Source: Chitinophagaceae bacterium (GTDB lineage Bacteria > Bacteroidota > Bacteroidia > Chitinophagales > Chitinophagaceae). Taken from it: a stretch of DNA of 7,069 nt. The notes below the pieces were generated by a model. That model was not told the origin of the DNA and made no database searches. It saw only the letters and a program-made list of their open reading frames with translations. Location of the stretch: the NCBI GenBank assembly GCA_025455205.1, contig JALOMZ010000093.1, forward strand, positions 1 to 7,069. The letters are read 5' to 3'. The stretch's first letter is position 1, and each line of letters opens with the position of its first letter. Below, piece by piece: positions 1 through 6,161 of this stretch. A program made the translations under genes and the position numbers.

Positions 1-485
1 CCCTGGCTGAAATCACCACGGTAAATGGCAAAGTGGCCCTCAATGTGGGCGGACACGGCGGCGTGCTGATTAACCACAAATGGCTGTTGGGTGCTTCGGG
101 CAACAACATTTTCTTCGAGCAAAAAGAGACGGCCGGTTACCGCGATTTCCAGTTTGCTTATTACGGTCTTTTCACCGAATACCGCATCAAGCCTTCTGCC
201 AACGTACACCTGGCACTGGGGCTTACGGCAGGTGGAGGCATGCTGCAGCACAAGATCTATGACGGCAGTGCTAACGGCAACAAGGAGGACAATTGGGTTA
301 AGGATGGTCATTGGACACATGTTATCCACCCCACCCTGGCCATGAACATTAAGCTGCTTTCCTTTATGCAGGCCCGCGTGCATGCAGGCTACCGCTTCAC
401 CGGTAACACAGAAGGCGCTTATTATAAGGCTTCCAACCTGAATGGCTGGGCAGCCGGTGCAGGCCTCGCATTTGGCAAGTTCTGA
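1..485 (+). CDS. Outer-membrane beta-barrel-like protein, C-terminal part (5' end outside window)
   Basis: The reading frame is open from base 3 to the TGA at 483-485, giving about 160 visible residues. A GTG at 33 lies inside this open frame and is unlikely to be the true start, so the gene is treated as 5'-truncated by the window. The sequence alternates polar and aromatic or hydrophobic residues in short strands separated by Gly/Asn-rich turns, for example FQFAYYGLFTEYRI, NVHLALGLTAGGGM, ARVHAGYRF and GWAAGAGLAFGKF. It ends in Phe, the usual last residue of an outer-membrane beta-barrel recognised by the BAM machinery. By inference it is a small porin-like or hypothetical outer-membrane protein. 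No specific family or ligand can be named. A strong hairpin with a T-run follows about 60 nt after the stop. Confidence 0.7.
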   Translation, partial: LAEITTVNGKVALNVGGHGGVLINHKWLLGASGNNIFFEQKETAGYRDFQFAYYGLFTEYRIKPSANVHLALGLTAGGGMLQHKIYDGSANGNKEDNWVKDGHWTHVIHPTLAMNIKLLSFMQARVHAGYRFTGNTEGAYYKASNLNGWAAGAGLAFGKF

Positions 486-543
486 CAGAAGGGGTATTGC
501 TTCAGTAATGGATGAAGCTAAACAGCATCCATTGAAAGCCTGT

Positions 544-615
544 AAACCCGCCAGGCATACCGTTCGGGCCCAGGTGGCAGCACACCAAGCTGCTGCCTGG
601 TGCCGGGCGGTTTTT
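544..615 (+). terminator. Composite rho-independent-type terminator after the beta-barrel gene
   Basis: The inner hairpin pairs CCAGGTGGCAGC (570-581) with GCTGCTGCCTGG (589-600) around a 7-nt loop; all 12 positions pair, two as G-U wobbles. It is enclosed by a second stem: GGCA (554-557) with TGCC (601-604), and CCGCC (548-552) with GGCGG (606-610). AAA (544-546) can pair into the T-run TTTTT (611-615) that follows. A GC-rich stem directly followed by T5, between a gene end and the next gene start, fits an intrinsic terminator for the upstream gene. The arm 590-597 can alternatively pair with 619-626, so an attenuator-like switch is also possible. Confidence 0.6.
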
Positions 616-678
616 GCCGGCAGCAGTGCAGGCAATGAAGGCAGCCTGTTGCCGGATAATCTGCGCAGGAGTATTCGG

Positions 679-710
679 TTTGCATTGCTGCTATTAGCGT
701 ATTATATTCA
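679..710 (+). promoter_or_regulatory. Weak Bacteroidota-type promoter candidate before the sensor kinase
   Basis: TTTG (679-682) is followed after 20 nt by TATATTCA (703-710). This resembles the Bacteroidota primary-sigma consensus TTTG-N19-21-TAnnTTTG; the -33 element is perfect, but the -7 element has two mismatches. The local sequence is AT-rich, unlike the GC-rich hairpin region before it. If used, transcription would begin at or very near the ATG at 715, giving a leaderless or nearly leaderless mRNA, or favouring the ATG at 724. The call rests only on this consensus match and spacing. Confidence 0.25.
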
Positions 711-714
711 AAAG

Positions 715-1785
715 ATGAAAACCATGGTGTATCGGGTAGTATGGATCTTGACACTGGGAGTGATGGTAAGCTTCCTGCAAGAACTGGTGCTGCATGGGGT
801 TCCCATGGTGATTGGGCCGGGTTTCTGGGGAGAGGTGGTCTTTGCCATCCTGTATCTGGCAACATTCATCATGGTGCAGCGGAAACTGCTGGCAAGGTTT
901 CGTGCGCAGGTTCGTATAGAAGCCATGGATATGAACAGGATGGCCGGCTACTTCCTGGGCCTGCAGTTGTTTGGCTTTGTATGGCTGTTTGTGCTTGGCA
1001 TTGGCATGCAGGTGCTTGTAACCGGCTCTTTTACATTCCGTCTGAAGGATTTCGATTCCCTTCGTTTCATTCTGGTGTACTACTTTTTTCTGAACACCAT
1101 CATTTTCTCGGTGGGCGTGGCATACCGGTGGAGCAGGATGTACCGCAGTGAGAAAAATGCAAAGCATATGGCTGAAAAGGCCTACATGAATACCCAGCTT
1201 CAAATGCTGCGTCAGCAACTGAACCCTCATTTTCTTTTCAACAATCTCAATATCATTGCGGCCACCATCCGGTCAAAGCCAATGCTCGCCTATGAGTTCA
1301 CCCGGAATATGGCCTCCTTTTACCGCAAGGTGCTGGAGTCTGAGCAGGGGGGACTGATACTGTTGCGGGAGGAATTGAAGACAGCGGGGTATTACCTGTA
1401 TCTGCTGGGCGTAAGGTTTGAGGAAAAGCTGAGTTATGATATTGAGGTGCCTGACAACTGCCAGGACTCCTGTCTGCTTCCGGATTTTATTCTGCAGCCC
1501 ATCATTGAGAATGCGGTCAAACATAATGTTGCCAGCCGGAACATGCCTTTGAAGATTCTGATACGGCTCAAGGGCACCGGCATACTGGAAGTGCGTAACA
1601 CCTATCAGCCCAAGGACAGCAGTTCAGAAAGTTTGGGAATAGGCTGGTTCAACGTTGAGAACAGGTACCGTCATTATTTATCAGACAGACTTCCGGTCAA
1701 ATTTGTTGAAGACGGGTGGTATGTGGTGCAGGTGCCATTGATTGAGACAACAGAGTCCTATCCTTCCATCCCTAAAACCCAATAG
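715..1785 (+). CDS. LytS/YehU-type membrane sensor histidine kinase
   Basis: This inner-membrane kinase of the His_kinase (PF06580) family should autophosphorylate and pass the phosphate to the regulator encoded 1 nt downstream. The chosen start gives 356 residues. Four hydrophobic segments (about 5-25, 33-55, 78-105, 116-138) form the membrane part, and no separate periplasmic or PAS sensor domain is visible. A charged linker or coiled coil (about 140-168) leads to the H-box QLNPHFLFNNLN with phospho-accepting His172. The N-box is LQPIIENAVKH (260-270) and the glycine-rich ATP-lid motif is LGIGWFN (307-313). Trp311 replaces the Leu more often seen after GIG. The open frame extends upstream to an ATG at 442, but that would overlap the previous gene and translate the terminator hairpin, so 715 is preferred; ATG 724 is also possible. 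The input signal is unknown. Confidence 0.93.
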   Translation: MKTMVYRVVWILTLGVMVSFLQELVLHGVPMVIGPGFWGEVVFAILYLATFIMVQRKLLARFRAQVRIEAMDMNRMAGYFLGLQLFGFVWLFVLGIGMQVLVTGSFTFRLKDFDSLRFILVYYFFLNTIIFSVGVAYRWSRMYRSEKNAKHMAEKAYMNTQLQMLRQQLNPHFLFNNLNIIAATIRSKPMLAYEFTRNMASFYRKVLESEQGGLILLREELKTAGYYLYLLGVRFEEKLSYDIEVPDNCQDSCLLPDFILQPIIENAVKHNVASRNMPLKILIRLKGTGILEVRNTYQPKDSSSESLGIGWFNVENRYRHYLSDRLPVKFVEDGWYVVQVPLIETTESYPSIPKTQ

Positions 1786-1786
1786 C

Positions 1787-2545
1787 ATGCAAACCTGCAT
1801 TATTATAGAAGACGAACGGCATGCAGCCCTGTTTTTACAGGAGCAACTGGCCCAGGTGGCCCCTGATATGCAAGTGCTGGCCATGCTGGAAAGTGTGGAG
1901 GAGGCATTGGTGAAATTGCCTGCGCTGAGGCCCGACCTGGTATTGGCCGATATTCAGCTGGAAGATGGCCTTTCATTCACCATATTCGAACGGCTGCAAT
2001 GGCGCGGACCGGTTGTTTTTATCACCGCCTACGATGCGTATGCCATAAGGGCATTCAAGATAAATGGCATTGACTATTTGCTGAAGCCATGCAACGAAGC
2101 GGAACTGGCTGCGGCCATCCGGAAATACAGGCAGCAGGCTGGCGTACTGTCGCAGGAAACATTGCTGAACCTGCTCAAAACAGCGCAGATGGCGCGGCCT
2201 GCCTTTAAGGAAAGGTTTGCCGTGCAGCTGGGTGCCCGTATCTGGTCAGTGCCTGTGGGGCAGGTAGGCTATTTTTATTTCAGCAACAGGGTCACTTACC
2301 TGGTTACCCTTGATGGCCAGCGCCTGCCCATGCATGACAGCCTGGATGCGATTTCCGCGGAAGTGGATCCGGCGCTGTTCTTTAGGGTAAACCGGAGTTA
2401 CCTGGTGCAGCATGGGGCCATTGAACGCATAGAAAGCCATGCTGGCCGGAATATTTTGCTGATGCTGCAGCCGGCGTCGCCGGAAGGCAGTGTGGCGGTG
2501 AGCAAGGATCGGATAGCAGAATTCAAGAGTTGGCTTAACCGCTGA
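1787..2545 (+). CDS. LytTR-family response regulator
   Basis: A 252-residue DNA-binding response regulator. The receiver domain (about 3-120) has all key residues: acidic pair Glu8/Asp9, phospho-acceptor Asp55 in VLADIQLEDG, Thr80 in FITAYDAYA, and Lys100 in DYLLKP. The C-terminal LytTR domain (about 145-250) includes the characteristic FFRVNRSYLV stretch, which in this family belongs to the DNA-contacting beta-fold. The ATG is separated from the kinase stop TAG by one base and has no evident Shine-Dalgarno, which suggests translational coupling. An in-frame upstream start at 1742 lies inside the kinase gene and would put 15 non-family residues before the receiver, so 1787 is preferred. Its targets are unknown; LytTR proteins usually bind paired direct repeats upstream of their targets, and autoregulation or control of the two following genes is inference. 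Confidence 0.95.
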   Translation: MQTCIIIEDERHAALFLQEQLAQVAPDMQVLAMLESVEEALVKLPALRPDLVLADIQLEDGLSFTIFERLQWRGPVVFITAYDAYAIRAFKINGIDYLLKPCNEAELAAAIRKYRQQAGVLSQETLLNLLKTAQMARPAFKERFAVQLGARIWSVPVGQVGYFYFSNRVTYLVTLDGQRLPMHDSLDAISAEVDPALFFRVNRSYLVQHGAIERIESHAGRNILLMLQPASPEGSVAVSKDRIAEFKSWLNR

Positions 2546-2569
2546 TGCACACATAAAACATTTTCACAC

Positions 2570-4009
2570 ATGAAAAGAACATTCCCGCTGACAACATCAC
2601 TCATTACCCTGGCACTGGCCACAAGTAGTGTATTACAATTGGGCCTGGCTCAGGCCCCGCCATTCACAGGAACCTGGAAAGGGCACCTGCAGATCAATGC
2701 CAGCCGGCAATTCAATATTGCACTGGAGGCGCTGGCCAATACCTCCACGTTTACCGGATTCTTTCACAGCATTGACCAGCAAAGTTATAACTACGCGATC
2801 CGCAAGTGGGGGCAAACGGCCGATACGGTATGGTTGCGCATCAGCAAACTGGGCGCTACCATAAACCTGAGATTCGCCGGAGATTCGGCCCAAGGCTATT
2901 GGCGGCAGGGAAAGGCCCAGTTTCCCGTATCGCTGGCACGATTTCAGGGTGACCTGAACAAGCCGTTGAGGCCGCAGGAGCCTTCCTATCCCTTGCCGTA
3001 TGAAAGCAAGGACGTGGAGGTGCAGGCGACCAACGGCATTACGCTGGCCGGCACCATCACCTGGCCCCGCACGGGCACCCGCTTTCCTGCCGTTCTGCTC
3101 GTGCCGGGTTCCGGGCCAAGCGACCGCGACCAGTCGATCTTCGGGCACAAGCATTTCCTGGTGCTTGCGGATATGCTTACCCGCAGTGGTTTTGCTGTGC
3201 TGCGCATGGATGACCGGGGAGCGGGTGAAAGCAGCGGCAACTTTGCCTCCGCCAGGATTCGCGACCTGGCTGACGATGCTGCTTCGGCATTGCAGTTTCT
3301 GCAGCGGCAGCCCATGGTTGATTCACAACAGGTGGGCATGATCGGGCACAGCCTGGGGGCTGAGATAGCAGGCCTGACTGCCAGCGAGCAGGGCTGGCTA
3401 AAATGGTTGGTACTGCTGGCCGGAACCGCGGAACCCTTATGGCAGAACATTTTGGCCCAAACTGAGCGCATCTATGCAGAGCGGGGAGCCAGCCAGGAGG
3501 CCATTGATGCCAACAGCACCGTGCTGAAAACGGTGTTTGATGCCGCCAGGCATTATGACAATGACAGCGCTACCTATGCACGACTGGAACTGGCATTGCA
3601 AAGCCATAACAGCCGACTGCAGCAAATTCCGGCAGCAGCATTGGAAAAGGTGGAACTGCAGCCGCCGCTGCATGCCAAAGACTTTGCGTCTATGCTGGGT
3701 ACTGCCATGCGATATGATCTGTTTTATGACCCCCTGCCGGCCCTGAAAAAATTGCATATGCCACTCCTGGTGCTGAATGCCAAAGAGGATGCGCAAGTGC
3801 TGGCATACAACGGGCAGCTGTTTGGCGAGGCACTGGCAGAGCAGGTAGCGCAGGGCCGGGCAAGCGTGCAAATGCTTTCTCCTGCCAATCACTTGTTTCA
3901 GCGATGCCAGCGATGTACGCTGGATGAGTATGCCAGCATCCCGGTTACTATTGATCCGGAATATTTGGCCACGATGGTTTCCTGGATTGAAAACCAGATG
4001 AAGCGCTGA
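2570..4009 (+). CDS. Exported alpha/beta hydrolase (serine esterase-like) with N-terminal beta domain
   Basis: 479 residues. The N-terminus is a signal peptide: MKR, a hydrophobic core to about residue 26, then A-Q-A at 27-29 as a likely cleavage site. Residues about 31-127 form a beta-rich domain starting GTWKGHL, with YWRQG and FPVSLARF near its end, as seen in front of EstD-like hydrolases. The alpha/beta hydrolase fold follows: oxyanion-region PGSGPSDRD (179-187), DDRGAGES (214-221), nucleophile elbow GHSLG with Ser261, probable acid Asp407 in NAKEDAQV, and catalytic His441 in PANHLFQ. A complete catalytic triad supports an active esterase or deacylase in the periplasm or outside the cell; the substrate cannot be told. 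An unusual Cys-X2-Cys (446, 449) follows the catalytic His. The gene starts 24 nt after the regulator and probably shares its transcript. Confidence 0.88.
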   Translation: MKRTFPLTTSLITLALATSSVLQLGLAQAPPFTGTWKGHLQINASRQFNIALEALANTSTFTGFFHSIDQQSYNYAIRKWGQTADTVWLRISKLGATINLRFAGDSAQGYWRQGKAQFPVSLARFQGDLNKPLRPQEPSYPLPYESKDVEVQATNGITLAGTITWPRTGTRFPAVLLVPGSGPSDRDQSIFGHKHFLVLADMLTRSGFAVLRMDDRGAGESSGNFASARIRDLADDAASALQFLQRQPMVDSQQVGMIGHSLGAEIAGLTASEQGWLKWLVLLAGTAEPLWQNILAQTERIYAERGASQEAIDANSTVLKTVFDAARHYDNDSATYARLELALQSHNSRLQQIPAAALEKVELQPPLHAKDFASMLGTAMRYDLFYDPLPALKKLHMPLLVLNAKEDAQVLAYNGQLFGEALAEQVAQGRASVQMLSPANHLFQRCQRCTLDEYASIPVTIDPEYLATMVSWIENQMKR

Positions 4010-4046
4010 TGCTCTCGTGTCGCTTGACTAGAAAAATTACCGCCTT

Positions 4047-5114
4047 ATGACCAGCAAAACACGTATTGCCTACATTGACCAGATCAAGGTATTCCTGACC
4101 TGCCTGGTGGTGGCTCACCATGCTGCGCAGGCATATGGACCCACCGGCGGCGTGTGGGTGGTGCACGATGCTGCAAGGGCTAACTGGCTGGGGCCATTCT
4201 TTTTTGTGAATGCCTCGTTTATGATGGGATTGTATTTTTTTATTTCCGGCTATTTCATGGTTTTCAGCATGGCCAGAAAGTCGAGGGGGCAGTTTGTCAG
4301 AGACCGGCTGAAGCGACTGGGCATCCCCCTGCTTTTCTTTATCCTGGTGGTTTTCCTTCCGTTTAATTACCTGCTTTCCGGCAGCAAGATGGGGCTTGCA
4401 CCATTTCTGTTAGATTCCTATTTCAACAGGCCGCCTATTGCCACCGGCCATTTATGGTTTGTGGCGTCTTTGCTGCTGTATTCACTCATCTACCTGGTCA
4501 TGGGTGGCGTTGCCAGTCAGCCCGTTAATGCCAGGCCTGTATTCAGCGTCTGGTATATTGCGGTTTATGTTTTGCTGCTGGCACTGGTGTCGGCCTGGGT
4601 AAGGTCTTTTTATCCCATCGACACCTGGCGCACCTGGATCGTGCCGCTTGAACCCGCGCACCTGCCACAGTATTTCAGCCTGTTTGTGGCTGGCATTTTA
4701 TTCAACCGATTCGGATGGCTGGAGGCCGTTACCAGAATGCAGGGGCTGTTGTTTCTGTTGGTGGCGGCTGCAGCCTACCTGTGGACGAAAACCGCTGCAT
4801 CTGCTGTCAGCAGCGGTTGGCTTACCGAGTCGCTTACTGAAAGCCTGATGTGTGTTGGTATCAGTATGTTCCTTTTGTCATTCTTCCGTCATTATGCCAA
4901 CCGGCAGGGGCCTGTCAGCACATTGCTATCTGCCAATGCTTATGGCATATATCTCTTTCATTTACTGATAGTCATAGGTCTGCAGTCCATGCTTGTGCAT
5001 TGGGCGGTGCCAGCCGGTTTGAAATTTACCATCGTATCCTTGCTGGGCATTGTGTTGTCCCTGGGAGTGTCTGCAGGATTGCGCCGCATACCTTTGCTGG
5101 CCAAAATAATCTGA
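4047..5114 (+). CDS. Acyltransferase-3 family integral membrane protein
   Basis: 355 residues, close to the usual length of stand-alone acyltransferase family 3 (PF01757) proteins, which transfer acyl groups (often acetyl) to sugars or other envelope molecules in the inner membrane. Diagnostic segments are, in order: RIAYIDQIKVF with His24/His25 in the first membrane segment; FFISGYFMVF (64-73); the basic loop FVRDRLKRLGIP (83-94); GHLWFVASLLLYSL (134-147); and NAYGIYLFHLLIVI (297-310). About ten hydrophobic helices can be traced across the protein. No SGNH or other extra domain is fused to it. It begins 37 nt after the hydrolase stop on the same strand and is the last gene of the likely operon. 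The acyl donor and acceptor are not visible from sequence; an O-acylation partner role to the upstream hydrolase is inference. Confidence 0.88.
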   Translation: MTSKTRIAYIDQIKVFLTCLVVAHHAAQAYGPTGGVWVVHDAARANWLGPFFFVNASFMMGLYFFISGYFMVFSMARKSRGQFVRDRLKRLGIPLLFFILVVFLPFNYLLSGSKMGLAPFLLDSYFNRPPIATGHLWFVASLLLYSLIYLVMGGVASQPVNARPVFSVWYIAVYVLLLALVSAWVRSFYPIDTWRTWIVPLEPAHLPQYFSLFVAGILFNRFGWLEAVTRMQGLLFLLVAAAAYLWTKTAASAVSSGWLTESLTESLMCVGISMFLLSFFRHYANRQGPVSTLLSANAYGIYLFHLLIVIGLQSMLVHWAVPAGLKFTIVSLLGIVLSLGVSAGLRRIPLLAKII

Positions 5115-5175
5115 TGCAGCATCTTCAATCGCGCAGATGAGCTTTGGGTGCTTCAAGCTACTACATGGGGTATCA

Positions 5176-5889
5176 TCATGCCAATTTGTTGTTTGCTTTC
5201 AGCATCTGCTGTGCCAGGGGAAACAGGATATTATTTTCGAGGTGCACGTGCTGGTGCAAGTCTTCTTCAAAGGCTTTCAGTTCATCCAGGACCAGCCTGT
5301 GCGTGGTGCACGCATCCTGCGGCGGGGTATAATTATTGAGCAGCCGCCGGATGGCATAGAGGTTATTGCCGGCGCTACTGTGTTCCTCTTCCATTACACC
5401 AATGGGGCCTGAAAGATACTGGGCCGAAAATGTAGTGCCTTTGCCGGCATGGTATACCTGCTGTATGCGGGGAAAGAGAACCATTTCCTCCTTCTGCATG
5501 TGGTCCATCAGTTCGGCCTCCGTTTCAATGAACAACTGATATACTTCAAGCATATAGGGATATCGCGCCCCATGTTTGGTCACCACCCTGGCCAGGTGGT
5601 GGTGGATGGCCGGGGCGGCCTGGCGCACATAAAAATGGTGTTTGAGCAGGATGCGGCCTATGAGTTGAATGGCATCCTTTTCCTGAAGGTCCGGGGCATC
5701 TGGCATGCGAATGGCTGATTCCAGTTCCGGCAGCAGGGTGGCGGTGTCAATACCCGCTTCCGCGCAGGCTGCTGCCAGCGGGCGCTTGCCCTTGCAGCAA
5801 TAATCAAGGTGGTATTTTTCAAAAACCGCGGCGGCGGGGTGATGCTCCCGTACAATGCCGGCCAGCGTTTCCTGCAATATGTTTTCCAT
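5176..5889 (-). CDS. ric: Iron-sulfur cluster repair di-iron protein (RIC/YtfE/ScdA family)
   Basis: 237 residues, near the usual family length of about 220-240. RIC proteins are cytoplasmic non-haem di-iron proteins that help restore Fe-S clusters damaged by nitric oxide or peroxide. The N-terminal ScdA_N/DUF542 domain is clear: VFEKYHLDYCCKGKRPL, with the Cys31-Cys32 pair, and alternation of A, C and E residues after it. The hemerythrin-like domain (about 75-230) carries the expected iron ligands: His84 (or His85), His130 and Glu134 in HMQKE, His170 in EEEHSSAG, and His214 and Glu218 in HVHLE. The start ATG (5887-5889 on the plus strand) places the domain at the very N-terminus as in relatives. 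It is convergent with the acyltransferase gene, 61 bases apart, and has its own upstream region, so it is probably a single-gene unit. Confidence 0.95.
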   Translation of the reverse strand: MENILQETLAGIVREHHPAAAVFEKYHLDYCCKGKRPLAAACAEAGIDTATLLPELESAIRMPDAPDLQEKDAIQLIGRILLKHHFYVRQAAPAIHHHLARVVTKHGARYPYMLEVYQLFIETEAELMDHMQKEEMVLFPRIQQVYHAGKGTTFSAQYLSGPIGVMEEEHSSAGNNLYAIRRLLNNYTPPQDACTTHRLVLDELKAFEEDLHQHVHLENNILFPLAQQMLKANNKLA

Positions 5890-6102
5890 GTTTCCGGATT
5901 TGTTTTGGCGAAACTATGGTCGACCCCTCGGCTGATTTTATGCGTTGAATCATAGTGAAGGGCAACAATAAGGCAGGTGCAGGCCAATTCTGCATTGAGC
6001 AGAGGGCTACTTGCTGATGCATTTTCTGCGGCGGTGATCCTTCATGGCTTTCTGATCAGCGACGTAATGGCATACTCCATGCGGTAGCTGCCGTTAGGGT
6101 GA

Positions 6103-6141
6103 TTTATGCGACAGCAATCATAAAGGGTGCATATTTATGCA
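6103..6141. repeat. Two short AT-rich inverted repeats downstream of the TonB receptor gene
   Basis: TGCATA (6128-6133) and TATGCA (6136-6141) form a perfect 6-bp inverted repeat separated by two T. TTTATG (6103-6108) and CATAAA (6119-6124) form a second 6-bp inverted repeat with a 10-base spacer. Both lie 20-60 bases beyond the stop of the minus-strand TonB receptor gene. They could be weak 3'-end structures or protein-binding sites, but no T-run follows either, so a terminator is not claimed. The rest of 5890-6161 shows no credible gene. Confidence 0.4.
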
Positions 6142-6161
6142 AATGGTGTATTGGTGTTCGG

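Noticed and set aside
442..714. In-frame upstream extension of the kinase reading frame to an ATG at 442
   Set aside because: It would overlap the end of the beta-barrel gene, translate through the terminator hairpin, and add a Gln/Ala/His-rich stretch with no resemblance to the kinase family; ATG 715 starts directly before the first membrane helix.
2633..3471. Long minus-strand open frames across the hydrolase gene
   Set aside because: The plus-strand frame carries the signal peptide and full catalytic triad; the antisense products are Arg/Ser/Pro-rich, as expected from GC-biased shadows.
5115..5175. Possible bidirectional terminator between the convergent acyltransferase and ric genes (AGCTT 5140-5144 with AAGCT 5155-5159)
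   Set aside because: Only a 5-bp stem with a 10-base loop and no T-run on either side; not strong enough to annotate.
5137..5412. Plus-strand open frames over the ric gene
   Set aside because: They are antisense to a gene with clear, complete domain motifs and have Cys/Phe/Arg-rich compositions with no recognisable family.
6042..6080. Tiny minus-strand reading frame (12 residues, MEYAITSLIRKP) in the spacer between the TonB receptor and ric
   Set aside because: Too short to support, no ribosome-binding site, and a stop lies 17 codons upstream of its ATG in the same frame, so it is not an extension of a neighbouring gene. It might be a gene relic, but nothing shows this.
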